The notes: generated by a model not told the origin, from the letters alone. Positions 35,996 through 45,358 are shown, numbered from the stretch's first letter. The stretch is DNA of 64,000 nt from Cytobacillus dafuensis (GCF_007995155.1 NZ_CP042593.1:2026001-2090000); one strand, 5' to 3'. Numbers and translations: made by a program.

Positions 35996-38765
35996 GTTTC
36001 CCATTCTATTTTTGTTATTAATACCAGCAGCATTTATGATTTATCTTTTTATTAGACAGAAAAAACAAATGAATTCCATCGAAGTTTATTGGATTGCAGG
36101 AATAAGATTTACTGTATTTTTCCTTTTGATTGCTGCATTAACGATCCCACAAATATTGCTTCCTATGAAAGGTGAAACGGTTATTTTTCTGGCCGACCGT
36201 TCAGCAAGTGTGAATGCTGCGGAAAATCAAATTCTAGACTGGATTGAAAATAGTGTGGAGCAAAAACAGAAAGAGGATTCATTCGCAGTTGTCACTTTTG
36301 GAGAAAATGTTTCGTTGGAACAGAACATAGGGCTTCAAAAGAATGCGATAAATCAATTTAGCAGTAAGATTAACGATGCTGAAACAAATTTAGAACAAGG
36401 ATTACAATTTGCTTCCACTTTAATACCAAGAAATTCAAGTGGTCGAATCGTATTGCTTTCTGATGGAAATGAAACGGTAGGAAATAGTCTTGACGCAGCA
36501 AATCTTCTTAAAAACCGAGATATAGAGCTTGATTATGTTCTATTAGAAAATAGAGTTGGAGAAGATATGTCTTTGTCCGAACTGAATGTTCCTCCTTCCC
36601 TTTATAAAGGAGAGAAGGCTCCTATCTCATTTACTATTAATAGCAATGTAAATAAAGATGCGGTCATTCGGCTATCAGTAAATAATCAAGAAGTATTAAA
36701 GGAGATTGTACAAGTAAAGGAAGGTAAGAATATCTACACCTTTAACCATACAGCAGATGTTTCAGGTCTTGCTGTTTTTAAAGGTGAAATTTCCTCTGAA
36801 AATGATACCTATATAGAAAATAATACATTGCATTCAGTTGCCAATGTAAAAGGAACTCCGAAGATCCTAATTGTTCAAGGGAAAGATGGAGGGAATATTG
36901 AACCTATAATTGAAGATTCTGGGGTTGAAGTGGAAACGATCCCACCGGAAAAGCTTCCGACAGAGCTATCTAGCTTTATTCAATATCAATCGATAATTTT
37001 TAATAATGTTCCTGCAACTGTTATCAGCGAAAACCAAATGAATATGATTGAAAAGGCAGTAAAAGAATTTGGAACGGGCTTTATTATGGCAGGTGGAGAA
37101 GAAAGCTTTGGGCTTGGCGGATATTTTAAAACCCCAATCGAAAAGCTTTTGCCAGTAGATATGGACATAAAAGGGAAAAAAGAGATGCCTTCTCTTGGCC
37201 TTGTAATTGTTATGGATAGATCTGGAAGTATGTCTGGTTCTAAGCTTGAGCTCGCTAAAGAAGCTGCCGCCAGATCAGTCGAGCTATTGCGTGAAGAGGA
37301 CACGCTTGGATTCATTGCATTTGATGATCGTCCTTGGGTCATTGTGGAAACAGCACCGTTAAAGGATAAAAAAGAAGCGGCTGATAAAATTCGATCGGTA
37401 TCACCTGGTGGTGGAACTGAAATATATTCATCGTTAGAACTAGCATATCAGGAGTTAGAGGACCTAAAGCTGCAGAGAAAACATATAATTCTACTTACTG
37501 ATGGTCAAGCTCCTGGAGGTGACTATGAAGGATTAATTGAGGAGGGAAAGGAAAAAAACATTACTTTGTCGACGTTAGCATTGGGGAGCGATGCAGATCG
37601 CGGTCTTCTAGAAGACTTAGCGAATATGGGATCAGGACGGTTTTATGATGTCACGGATTCATCTGTAATCCCGAGTATACTTTCACGTGAGACAGTAATG
37701 GCCACCAGAACATATATAGAAGATAATCCTTTCTATCCGGTTATTCAGCCTTATCCCGATTGGGTAAAACTGTTCCAGGCAGGAGTGCCAAAGATGAATG
37801 CTTATATTGCTACAACTCCAAAGGCACGGGCACAGTCACCCATTCTAAGTGAAAAAGAAGATCCGATCCTTTCAGAATGGCAATATGGCTTGGGTCATAC
37901 GATTGCCTTTACTTCAGACTTCTCAGGAAAATGGTCAGGTGACTGGGCGCGTTGGGATATGTGGCCAACATTCATCAATCATCTTATTACGAAATCCCTT
38001 CCTCAGTATGAGAGTGAACCTTACAACATGACTTTAACAAAGGAAGTCGGTATTCCTCTTTTAACATTAGAGTCGACAAGAAATCAGTCACTTCCCATTG
38101 AAGCTTCTCTTGTATCTGAGAGTGGTGAGGAGATAAAAGCAACTCCAAAACTTGTTGCACCAGGAAAATACGAGCTTAAACTGCCGAATCATTCAGGAAT
38201 GTATTTTCTAAGTGTGAAGCAAACAGATCAAAATGGAGCTATCCATACTTATCAAACAGGGTTTACAATTCCGTATTCTGATGAGTACTTATTAGATGGC
38301 CCCAATGAAGAACTACTTAAGGAACTAGCGAAAAAAACAGAAGGAAAATCACTTGTTTCCGAAAAGGAATCATTTCGTTCTCTAAAAAATAAAACGTATA
38401 ATGAACAGCCGATAAGCCAATGGTTAATTTTAGCTGCATTTTTGCTTTTCTTTATAGAAATTGCTATCCGACGTTTTGGATTAATGGCTTTAATTGGGCA
38501 TACATTCAAGAAAAAAAGCAAAAAAAATATGGATTTGGGGATGAAGGCACAAAGTATAGAGCAGTTGCAGAAGAGAAGTGTTAAAAAATCGCCTTCTAAA
38601 GAAACACAAACCATTGATACGAATAATGAAAAGCCTGCACCAAAAGAGGAAAAGAAGCAGATTGGAAAGAAAAAAGCAGCAAAGAAACAGGAAATACAAG
38701 TGACACCAGAGGTACGTGCGGAAAGAATGAAAAGACTTCTTGACGCAAAAAATCGAAAGAATTAA
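35979..38765 (+). CDS. Large membrane protein with two VWA-like segments (cassette gene 8)
   Basis: 928 residues. Two N-terminal helices (about 8-24 and 38-58) precede a first VWA-like segment with a complete metal site, LADRSASVN (Asp near 72). Then come a beta-sandwich region, a GATase1-like segment (about 290-400; ILIVQGKDGGN, GFIMAGGEESFGLGGY), and a second canonical VWA domain with VMDRSGSMSGSK (Asp near 412) and LLTDGQAPGGD. One helix near 815-835 is followed by a Lys-rich tail of about 90 residues that would face the cytoplasm, where the MoxR ATPase is. Start is GTG, nine bases after GGGAGG. It closes the cassette. Confidence 0.87.
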   Translation: MGIEFKFPILFLLLIPAAFMIYLFIRQKKQMNSIEVYWIAGIRFTVFFLLIAALTIPQILLPMKGETVIFLADRSASVNAAENQILDWIENSVEQKQKEDSFAVVTFGENVSLEQNIGLQKNAINQFSSKINDAETNLEQGLQFASTLIPRNSSGRIVLLSDGNETVGNSLDAANLLKNRDIELDYVLLENRVGEDMSLSELNVPPSLYKGEKAPISFTINSNVNKDAVIRLSVNNQEVLKEIVQVKEGKNIYTFNHTADVSGLAVFKGEISSENDTYIENNTLHSVANVKGTPKILIVQGKDGGNIEPIIEDSGVEVETIPPEKLPTELSSFIQYQSIIFNNVPATVISENQMNMIEKAVKEFGTGFIMAGGEESFGLGGYFKTPIEKLLPVDMDIKGKKEMPSLGLVIVMDRSGSMSGSKLELAKEAAARSVELLREEDTLGFIAFDDRPWVIVETAPLKDKKEAADKIRSVSPGGGTEIYSSLELAYQELEDLKLQRKHIILLTDGQAPGGDYEGLIEEGKEKNITLSTLALGSDADRGLLEDLANMGSGRFYDVTDSSVIPSILSRETVMATRTYIEDNPFYPVIQPYPDWVKLFQAGVPKMNAYIATTPKARAQSPILSEKEDPILSEWQYGLGHTIAFTSDFSGKWSGDWARWDMWPTFINHLITKSLPQYESEPYNMTLTKEVGIPLLTLESTRNQSLPIEASLVSESGEEIKATPKLVAPGKYELKLPNHSGMYFLSVKQTDQNGAIHTYQTGFTIPYSDEYLLDGPNEELLKELAKKTEGKSLVSEKESFRSLKNKTYNEQPISQWLILAAFLLFFIEIAIRRFGLMALIGHTFKKKSKKNMDLGMKAQSIEQLQKRSVKKSPSKETQTIDTNNEKPAPKEEKKQIGKKKAAKKQEIQVTPEVRAERMKRLLDAKNRKN

Positions 38766-38826
38766 TCAAATCGGCTAACTCTAGTCTTACAATTACCTTC
38801 TATATCCAGAATGTAAAGATAATTTC

Positions 38827-38855
38827 TTGACATATTTTTATGTCATATGTAAACT
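38827..38855 (+). promoter_or_regulatory. ylxM-ffh promoter
   Basis: A perfect -35 TTGACA (38827-38832), 17-base spacer, and -10 TAAACT (38850-38855). It lies after the cassette, so the SRP genes have a promoter of their own and do not depend on cassette transcription. Confidence 0.7.
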
Positions 38856-38896
38856 AGGTTTTGTAAAGGCTTTTCACTTAACAAGGGGGAGTAGGG

Positions 38897-39229
38897 ATGT
38901 TAGAAAAGACAACGAGAATGAATTATCTATATGATTTTTATCAATCGTTGTTGACTCCAAAGCAACGAAGCTATATGTCCCTTTATTACCTGGATGATTT
39001 TTCGCTTGGAGAGATTGCAGATGAATACGATGTTAGTCGTCAAGCAGTTTACGACAATATTAAACGTACAGAAGCTATGCTTGAAGAGTACGAAGAAAAG
39101 CTGTTATTATTTCAAAAATTTCAAAAGCGAAGCAAGCTTATTTCAAGCTTGAAGGAAATTCTTAATGAAAATTCTGAAAAAAACATGGAAATATTTTCAG
39201 CTTTAGCCGAGCTTGAGAAATTAGATTAG
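38897..39229 (+). CDS. ylxM: SRP-associated helix-turn-helix protein YlxM
   Basis: 110 residues with a sigma-70 region 4-like helix-turn-helix: [41 protein letters not shown] near residues 17-57, then a charged coiled tail. YlxM proteins are encoded just before ffh throughout the low-GC Gram-positives; the streptococcal homolog binds SRP components. Start ATG with AAGGGGGAG; 11 bases separate it from ffh. Confidence 0.93.
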   Translation: MLEKTTRMNYLYDFYQSLLTPKQRSYMSLYYLDDFSLGEIADEYDVSRQAVYDNIKRTEAMLEEYEEKLLLFQKFQKRSKLISSLKEILNENSEKNMEIFSALAELEKLD

Positions 39230-39240
39230 GAGGCGGCAAC

Positions 39241-40593
39241 ATGGCATTTGAAGGATTAGCCGACCGACTGCAGAATACAATCCAGAAGATCCGCGGCAAG
39301 GGGAAGGTAAATGAAGCGGATGTAAAAGAAATGATGCGAGATGTAAAACTTGCATTACTTGAAGCAGACGTTAACTTTAAGGTCGTTAGAGAATTTGTCA
39401 AGAAGGTTAGTGAACGAGCTGTTGGACAGGAAGTGTTAAAGAGCTTAACACCTGGACAGCAGGTTGTAAAGGTTGTTAAAGAAGAATTAACCGACTTGAT
39501 GGGTGGAGAGCAAAGTAAGATTGCTGTTTCGAACCGCCCGCCAACAGTCATTATGATGGTTGGGTTACAAGGTGCTGGTAAAACAACGACAACTGGAAAG
39601 CTTGCCAACTTGCTGAGAAAGAAATACAACCGAAGTCCATTGCTTGTTGCTGCTGATATTTATCGTCCTGCGGCAATAAAGCAGCTTGAAACCCTTGGAA
39701 AACAACTAAGTATGCCAGTATTTTCACTAGGTGATCAAGTCAGCCCTGTTGAAATTGCCAAACAGGCAATCGCAAAAGCTAAAGAAGATCATAATGATTA
39801 CGTCTTAATTGATACAGCTGGTCGATTACATGTTGATGAAGCATTGATGGATGAGCTAAAACAGATTAAAGAGCTATCTAATCCAGATGAAATCTTCCTT
39901 GTAGTTGATGCGATGACAGGTCAAGACGCAGTTAATGTTGCGGAGAGCTTTAATGAGCAGTTAGGATTAACGGGTGTCGTGCTGACTAAGCTTGATGGTG
40001 ATACCCGTGGGGGAGCAGCCCTATCCATTCGCTCTGTTACAAATACACCAATTAAGTTTGTGGGTCTTGGTGAGAAAATGGATGCCCTGGAACCTTTTCA
40101 CCCTGAAAGAATGGCCTCAAGAATTTTAGGGATGGGGGATGTTTTAACCCTTATTGAAAAAGCACAAGCAAATGTGGATGAAGAGAAGGCTAAAGAACTT
40201 CAGCAGAAGATCCGAACGGCAAATTTTACATTTGACGACTTTTTAGATCAACTCGGTCAAGTTCGTAAAATGGGACCACTTGAGGACATTTTAAAAATGA
40301 TGCCTGGTGCGAACAAAATTAAAGGGCTGAACAATCTTCAAATTGATGAGAAGCAAATCACTCATGTTGAAGCCATCATTCAATCTATGACAAAGGAAGA
40401 AAAAATTCATCCTGAATTGATAAATGCAAGCAGACGCAGAAGGATTGCAAAGGGGAGCGGTACATCGGTTCCAGAAGTAAATCGCTTACTTAAACAATTT
40501 GAAGATATGAAGAAAATGATGAAACAAATGACAGGAATGTCGCCAAAAGGAAAGAAAAAAGGTGGATTTAAGTTTCCGTTTAACCCTTTTTAA
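39241..40593 (+). CDS. ffh: Signal recognition particle protein Ffh
   Basis: SRP54 homolog that binds signal sequences and the 4.5S/6S-type RNA and interacts with FtsY. 450 residues: N domain, G domain with GLQGAGKTTTTGKLA (about residues 108-122), DTAGRLHVDE, TKLDGDTRGGAAL, then a Met-rich M domain from about 300 ending in KKMMKQMTGM and a basic tail. AGGAGGCGGCAAC precedes the ATG. Confidence 0.97.
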   Translation: MAFEGLADRLQNTIQKIRGKGKVNEADVKEMMRDVKLALLEADVNFKVVREFVKKVSERAVGQEVLKSLTPGQQVVKVVKEELTDLMGGEQSKIAVSNRPPTVIMMVGLQGAGKTTTTGKLANLLRKKYNRSPLLVAADIYRPAAIKQLETLGKQLSMPVFSLGDQVSPVEIAKQAIAKAKEDHNDYVLIDTAGRLHVDEALMDELKQIKELSNPDEIFLVVDAMTGQDAVNVAESFNEQLGLTGVVLTKLDGDTRGGAALSIRSVTNTPIKFVGLGEKMDALEPFHPERMASRILGMGDVLTLIEKAQANVDEEKAKELQQKIRTANFTFDDFLDQLGQVRKMGPLEDILKMMPGANKIKGLNNLQIDEKQITHVEAIIQSMTKEEKIHPELINASRRRRIAKGSGTSVPEVNRLLKQFEDMKKMMKQMTGMSPKGKKKGGFKFPFNPF

Positions 40594-40634
40594 CCTAATT
40601 TAAAAAGTTTTTTTAGACTGTAAAGAAAAAAACC

Positions 40635-40662
40635 TTTACAAACATATGAGATATCTGATAAT
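40635..40662 (+). promoter_or_regulatory. rpsP promoter
   Basis: -35 TTTACA (40635-40640) and -10 GATAAT (40657-40662) with a 16-base spacer, about 40 bases before the rpsP ATG. Confidence 0.65.
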
Positions 40663-40699
40663 ATACTATCTTGTGTGAAACTATTCGGAGGTGCTTTAA

Positions 40700-40975
<276 letters not shown>

Positions 40976-40986
40976 TTTTTCATACT

Positions 40987-41217
40987 ATGAAAGAGCTTAT
41001 CGAAACGATTGTTAAACCCCTTGTTGATTTTCCGGAGGAAGTACTTGTGAAAGTACTTGAAGAAGAAAACCGCGTAACCTATCAGCTTTCTGTCAACAAG
41101 AATGACATGGGGAAAGTAATTGGGAAGCAAGGGCGCGTTGCGAAAGCAATTCGAACTGTTGTTTATGCAGCAGGATCATCACAGCAGAAAAAAATCTTTT
41201 TAGAAATCAGTGAATAA
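40987..41217 (+). CDS. khpA: RNA-binding KH-domain protein KhpA (YlqC)
   Basis: A 76-residue single KH domain protein with the GxxG loop in MGKVIGKQGRVAKAIRTVV (about residues 40-58). In other Firmicutes KhpA pairs with KhpB (EloR/Jag) and binds small RNAs, affecting division and elongation. It starts 11 bases after rpsP and is followed by a strong terminator. Confidence 0.94.
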   Translation: MKELIETIVKPLVDFPEEVLVKVLEEENRVTYQLSVNKNDMGKVIGKQGRVAKAIRTVVYAAGSSQQKKIFLEISE

Positions 41218-41284
41218 GCATTTTAAAAGTGCTGAGCTGAAACATATGAAAGCAATGACTCTTTTGAGCCATGCTTGTCATCGA

Positions 41285-41313
41285 AAAGGAGGGGCATTGT
41301 CCCCTCCTTTTTT
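41285..41313 (+). terminator. Rho-independent terminator after khpA
   Basis: A 10-bp perfect stem AAAGGAGGGG/CCCCTCCTTT (41285-41294 with 41301-41310), six-base loop and three more T residues. It divides rpsP-khpA from ylqD-rimM-trmD. Confidence 0.9.
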
Positions 41314-41373
41314 CAAATTATCATATTATATTTTAAGAACTGGCACGATTATAGCCTTAGGAGGCATAAATAG

Positions 41374-41760
41374 ATGAAAATACTTCAATCTGTCGTGGTA
41401 AAACAAGTTCTAACAGAGAATAGTAAAAGTGAACTATTAGATAAATATAGGTCGAATAAGCAGCAACTGCAAAAGGAATGTGATCAGTTGAGATTTGAAT
41501 TGAAGAAACTTGAAAAAACAAAAAAGTTTCAGCAGATTAGTTTAAATAAGCATTATGAAAAAGAAATTCAAATAAGGCAAGAAAAAATCAAGCTTATCGA
41601 TTTTCAAATTGAACAATTACATATGCTACCAATAGGCAGCGAACTAAAAGAAAAAGAAGTAAAGGCGATTATTGAGATTGAAGAAGGTGATCGCTGGGAA
41701 GATGTTCAAAGTGGCAGAACGATTATCATTCAGGACGGGATTGTTAAGGAAATTCGCTAG
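41374..41760 (+). CDS. ylqD: YlqD-family protein
   Basis: 128 residues; begins MKILQSVVVKQVLTENSKSE, then a charged coiled coil (about residues 22-90) rich in Lys, Glu and Gln, and a small beta C-terminal part (IEEGDRWEDVQSGRTIIIQDGIVKEIR). It sits before rimM as in B. subtilis. Function is unknown; the place among ribosome assembly genes suggests, but does not show, a role in translation. Confidence 0.85.
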   Translation: MKILQSVVVKQVLTENSKSELLDKYRSNKQQLQKECDQLRFELKKLEKTKKFQQISLNKHYEKEIQIRQEKIKLIDFQIEQLHMLPIGSELKEKEVKAIIEIEEGDRWEDVQSGRTIIIQDGIVKEIR

Positions 41761-41772
41761 AGGTGAGAGCTA

Positions 41773-42291
41773 TTGGAAAAATGGTTTAATGTTGGAAAAA
41801 TCGTAAATACTCATGGCATTCGAGGAGAGGCAAGAATAATCTCAAAGACTGATTTTGCAGCCGAAAGATATAAGTCTGGGAATAAACTGTTTTTATTTAT
41901 GCCTGATTCAAATTTGCCACTTGAATTAACTGTGAAATCACATCGTACTCATAAGAATTTTGATTTACTCACTTTCGAAGGCTACGATAATATAAATCAA
42001 ATCGAAAAGCTGAAGGGTGGAATCCTTAAGGTATCTGAGAGTCAGCTTGGTGAATTGAATCAAGATGAGTATTACTACCATGAAATTATTGGCTGTACAG
42101 TCACGACTTTGGATGGTGATGAGTTAGGGAAAATCCGTGAAATTCTTTCACCGGGAGCTAATGATGTTTGGGTAATAAAAGGGAAGGGTGGCAAGGAGAT
42201 CTTAATCCCTTATATTGAAGATGTAGTAAAAGAAGTAAACATTAAAGAAAAATCTGTTATCATTGATCCGATTGAAGGTCTTCTTTCATGA
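41773..42291 (+). CDS. rimM: Ribosome maturation factor RimM
   Basis: Binds uS19 and helps mature the 30S head. 172 residues: an N-terminal RimM beta barrel ([20 protein letters not shown]) and a PRC-barrel ([22 protein letters not shown], then [12 protein letters not shown]). The start is TTG, six bases after AGAGGTGAG. Its stop overlaps the trmD ATG. Confidence 0.95.
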   Translation: MEKWFNVGKIVNTHGIRGEARIISKTDFAAERYKSGNKLFLFMPDSNLPLELTVKSHRTHKNFDLLTFEGYDNINQIEKLKGGILKVSESQLGELNQDEYYYHEIIGCTVTTLDGDELGKIREILSPGANDVWVIKGKGGKEILIPYIEDVVKEVNIKEKSVIIDPIEGLLS

Positions 42292-43028
42292 TGAAAATTG
42301 ATGTCCTTACACTTTTTCCTGAAATGTTTGCTGGGGTATTTGGCCATTCAATTTTAAAAAAAGCCGCAGACAATAGGGCTGTTGAATACAATGTCGTGAA
42401 TTTTAGAGATTATGCTGACAATAAACATCATACCGTTGATGACTATCCATACGGTGGTGGGGCGGGAATGGTGTTAAAGCCACAGCCGATTTTTGATGCA
42501 GTAGCTGATTTGCGCGAAAAAGGAGTATCTTCACCAAGAGTCATACTTTTATGCCCTCAAGGTGAAAGATATAACCAGAGGAAAGCAGAGGAGCTAGCAA
42601 AATCAGATCATCTTATTTTTGTTTGTGGACATTATGAAGGTTACGATGAAAGAATTCGTAAGCATATAGTGACTGACGAAATTTCGATTGGTGATTTTGT
42701 TTTAACAGGGGGAGAGCTTGGGGCAATGGTTGTGATAGATAGTGTTGTTCGTCTTCTGCCGGGTGTTCTTGGCAATGAGGAATCACATCGTAAAGACTCT
42801 TTTAGCACAGGCCTCCTTGAACACCCACATTATACTCGTCCTGCCGATTTCAGGGGAATGAAAGTCCCTGATGTTCTTTTGTCGGGTAACCATCGCTTAA
42901 TTGAAGAGTGGCGAACAAAAGAATCATTGAGAAGGACTTTTTTTCGCAGGCCAGATTTATTCGAACATGTTGAATTATCCGATGTTCAAAAAAAATGGTT
43001 GGAAGAGATTAAAAATGAACAGAAATAG
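42288..43028 (+). CDS. trmD: tRNA m1G37 methyltransferase TrmD
   Basis: Methylates G37 of tRNAs next to the anticodon, preventing frameshifts. 246 residues of the SPOUT knot fold: [13 protein letters not shown] start, [26 protein letters not shown], and the knot segment [20 protein letters not shown]. No clear ribosome site precedes it; the ATG overlaps the rimM stop (ATGA), so coupled translation is likely. The second ATG at 42291 fits the family N terminus equally well. Confidence 0.95.
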   Translation: MMKIDVLTLFPEMFAGVFGHSILKKAADNRAVEYNVVNFRDYADNKHHTVDDYPYGGGAGMVLKPQPIFDAVADLREKGVSSPRVILLCPQGERYNQRKAEELAKSDHLIFVCGHYEGYDERIRKHIVTDEISIGDFVLTGGELGAMVVIDSVVRLLPGVLGNEESHRKDSFSTGLLEHPHYTRPADFRGMKVPDVLLSGNHRLIEEWRTKESLRRTFFRRPDLFEHVELSDVQKKWLEEIKNEQK

Positions 43029-43030
43029 CA

Positions 43031-43059
43031 TTGAAGTTATATCCTCAATATGATAAAAT
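43031..43059 (+). promoter_or_regulatory. rplS promoter
   Basis: -35 TTGAAG (43031-43036), 17-base spacer, -10 TAAAAT (43054-43059), starting right after the trmD stop. It gives a leader of about 100 bases that contains the L19-type structure. Confidence 0.65.
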
Positions 43060-43105
43060 ACTTTTTGTGACTTAGGCTGAACTTTTTCAGATTTTGTCTT
43101 ATTAA

Positions 43106-43147
43106 GATGTTCCGCTGCAATTAGAGGAAAGTGTGTGCATGAGCATC
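43106..43147 (+). promoter_or_regulatory. L19 ribosomal protein leader
   Basis: The sequence between the promoter and the rplS ribosome site folds as GATGTTC/GAGCATC (43106-43112 with 43141-43147, one G-U pair) around an inner TTCC/GGAA stem, with the purine-rich GAGGAAAGTG. This fits the L19 leader known in Bacillus, through which L19 represses its own mRNA. The match is by memory of the motif's shape and place. Confidence 0.7.
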
Positions 43148-43168
43148 TGTTGGAAGGAGTTGAAAACG

Positions 43169-43513
43169 ATGCATAAATTAATCGAAGAGATCACAAAAGA
43201 ACAACTTCGTACTGATATGCCTGCGTTCCGTCCTGGTGATACTGTACGTGTACACGTGAGTATTGTTGAGGGAACTCGTGAGCGTATCCAGGTATACGAA
43301 GGAGTTGTGATCAAGCGTCGTGGTGGTGGTATCAGCGAAACTTTTACAGTTCGTAAGATTTCTTATGGTGTAGGCGTTGAGCGTACATTCCCTGTTAACA
43401 CACCAAAGATTGCGAAGCTTGAAGTACTTCGCCGCGGTAAAGTGCGCCGTGCGAAACTTTACTACCTACGTAACCTACGTGGTAAAAAAGCTCGTATTAA
43501 AGAAATTCGATAA
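43169..43513 (+). CDS. rplS: Large ribosomal subunit protein bL19
   Basis: 114 residues beginning [20 protein letters not shown], with [20 protein letters not shown] and the C-terminal [19 protein letters not shown]. It lies at the 30S-50S interface. The frame is open to 43133, but that start would lie inside the leader; the ATG at 43169 has AAGGAG nine bases upstream. Confidence 0.97.
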   Translation: MHKLIEEITKEQLRTDMPAFRPGDTVRVHVSIVEGTRERIQVYEGVVIKRRGGGISETFTVRKISYGVGVERTFPVNTPKIAKLEVLRRGKVRRAKLYYLRNLRGKKARIKEIR

Positions 43514-43525
43514 TATGAAAAAAAG

Positions 43526-43556
43526 AAAGGAGCTTGTTCTACAAGCTCCTTTTTCT
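43526..43556 (+). terminator. Rho-independent terminator after rplS
   Basis: A 12-bp perfect stem AAAGGAGCTTGT/ACAAGCTCCTTT (43526-43537 with 43541-43552), a three-base loop and more T residues. Confidence 0.92.
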
Positions 43557-43747
43557 TAGCTAATAATATTACATAATTGTTAAATAATAAATACATAAGG
43601 CTCCAACCATGACTGTTTTGATTGATTTTTGTACAATTAATATAGCAAGAGTATACATATGTATTTGAAAGACTGTATTAACAAGCTTGATAATACTAAT
43701 CCTTTAGCTGAAAGCAATTATTTTACGGAAGATTGGTGGAGGAATAA

Positions 43748-44299
43748 ATGACAAAAAAGAAAAATGAATTATGGGAATGGTCAAAAGCCCTTATTATTGC
43801 AGTATTATTAGCAGCTATTATTCGTTACTTTTTATTCGCGCCGATTGTAGTTGATGGGCTTTCAATGATGCCAACTTTGCATGATCAGGATCGGATGATC
43901 GTAAATAAGTTAGGCTATAAAATTGGAAAGCCAGAAAGGTTCGATATTATCGTTTTTCATGCACCTGAAAATAAGGATTACATAAAAAGGGTAATTGGTT
44001 TGCCAGGAGATCGCATTGAATATAAAGATGACACCCTATATGTTAATGGCAAGGCGTATGATGAGCCATATTTAGATGAATATAAAAAAGAAGTCATAGA
44101 CGGTCCATTAACTGAACCATTTACTCTTGAGGAAAAGATTGGGCAGGAAACGGTACCGGAGGGCCATCTTTTTGTTATGGGAGATAACAGGAGATTCAGT
44201 AAGGATAGCCGTCATATTGGCACTGTTCCTATGGATAAAGTACTAGGTAATACAGGCATTATTTATTGGCCAATTGAAGATATTCAAATTATAAAATAA
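43748..44299 (+). CDS. lepB: Type I signal peptidase
   Basis: Cleaves signal peptides of secreted proteins at the outer face of the membrane. 183 residues: one N-terminal helix (ALIIAVLLAAIIRYFLFAPIVV, about 13-34), catalytic Ser39 in DGLSMMPTL, catalytic Lys80 in IKRVIGLPGDR, and the family box GDNRRFSKDSRHIG. This is the short SipS type. The ribosome site GGTGGAGG is good. B. subtilis lacks a signal peptidase gene at this place, but it is common here in other Bacillaceae. It could process cassette protein 1. Confidence 0.94.
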   Translation: MTKKKNELWEWSKALIIAVLLAAIIRYFLFAPIVVDGLSMMPTLHDQDRMIVNKLGYKIGKPERFDIIVFHAPENKDYIKRVIGLPGDRIEYKDDTLYVNGKAYDEPYLDEYKKEVIDGPLTEPFTLEEKIGQETVPEGHLFVMGDNRRFSKDSRHIGTVPMDKVLGNTGIIYWPIEDIQIIK

Positions 44300-44347
44300 A
44301 GATTTTTTTACTTAATAATAATTATGTCGCATTGGGAGGTGACAGCT

Positions 44348-45223
44348 ATGACTATTCAATGGTTTCCCGGGCACATGGCAAAGGCCAGAAGGCAAGTTAC
44401 GGAAAAACTAAAGCTAGTGGATATTATCTATGAACTGGTGGATGCTAGAATTCCCTATTCTTCTCGCAATCCGATGATTGATGAAATCATTCAGCATAAA
44501 CCACGAATCATTCTTTTAAATAAGGCTGATATGGCTGATAAGGAAAAGACAAGGCAATGGGTAAATTATTTTAACGAACAAGGATTAAAAGCTATAGCTA
44601 TTAATTCACAGGCGGGACAAGGAATGAAAGAAATTGTTGCCGCATCCCAAGAAATTTTAAAGGAAAAATTTGATCGAATGAAGGCAAAAGGGGTAAAACC
44701 TAGGGCTATTCGTGCAATGATAGTAGGTATTCCGAATGCTGGAAAGTCAACGCTCATTAATAGGCTAGCGAAAAGGAATTTGGCAAAAACAGGAAATACA
44801 CCTGGAGTCACAAAAGCACAGCAATGGATTAAGGTAGGAAAAGAATTGGAACTTCTCGATACGCCAGGAATTCTTTGGCCAAAGTTTGAAGATCAAGAGG
44901 TTGGTTTAAAGCTTGCACTTACGGGTGCGATTAAAGATACAATATTAAATTTACAAGATATAGCTGTATATGCTCTTCGATTCCTTGAAAAAAACTACCC
45001 TGAACGAATGAAGGAACGTTATAGTCTAGAAGTTATTCCAGAGGATATTGTAGAATTATTTGATGAGATTGGAAAACTTCGTGGCTGTTTAATGGGAAGA
45101 GGAGAAATAGATTACGATAAAGTAACCGAACTCATTATTAGGGATTTTCGAACGGAAAAATTAGGACCAATAACATTAGAAAAACCTGAAGATTTGATCA
45201 CAATTACTGAATTAGAAAAGTAA
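44348..45223 (+). CDS. rbgA: Ribosome biogenesis GTPase RbgA (YlqF)
   Basis: Essential late 50S assembly GTPase. 291 residues with the permuted order G4 LNKADM (about 56-61), G1 GIPNAGKST (130-138) and G3 DTPGILWP, then an RNA-binding C-terminal domain. [16 protein letters not shown] is the family N terminus; the ATG at 44348 follows GGGAGGTGAC, while an upstream ATG at 44324 lacks a ribosome site. Confidence 0.96.
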   Translation: MTIQWFPGHMAKARRQVTEKLKLVDIIYELVDARIPYSSRNPMIDEIIQHKPRIILLNKADMADKEKTRQWVNYFNEQGLKAIAINSQAGQGMKEIVAASQEILKEKFDRMKAKGVKPRAIRAMIVGIPNAGKSTLINRLAKRNLAKTGNTPGVTKAQQWIKVGKELELLDTPGILWPKFEDQEVGLKLALTGAIKDTILNLQDIAVYALRFLEKNYPERMKERYSLEVIPEDIVELFDEIGKLRGCLMGRGEIDYDKVTELIIRDFRTEKLGPITLEKPEDLITITELEK

Positions 45224-45238
45224 ATAAATCAAAATCCA

Positions 45239-45358
45239 TAGAGGATGACTCAAATGGAGCATTAACCCAAAGCTATATATCGTAAATTGGATTTAATCAA
45301 TATCCAAAATACACAGTATATGTAGAGAAGGGCCAAAGCTAACCAGAGTCATCCTCTA
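45239..45358. mobile_element. 120-bp MITE-like element with 13-bp perfect inverted ends
   Basis: TAGAGGATGACTC at 45239-45251 and its exact reverse complement GAGTCATCCTCTA at 45346-45358 bound a noncoding segment. The terminal TA at both ends could be a TA target duplication around 11-bp ends. Inside are CCAAAGCTA twice in direct orientation and an inner TTGGAT/ATCCAA stem (45287-45307). Size and structure fit a miniature inverted-repeat element; as RNA it could also act as a long-loop terminator for rbgA, with TATTTATTTA following. Confidence 0.6.

Noticed and set aside
38829..38844. GACATA-tttt-TATGTC inverted repeat overlapping the ylxM -35 box as an operator
   Set aside because: Only six base pairs, partly made of the -35 consensus, in AT-rich DNA; chance is a sufficient explanation.
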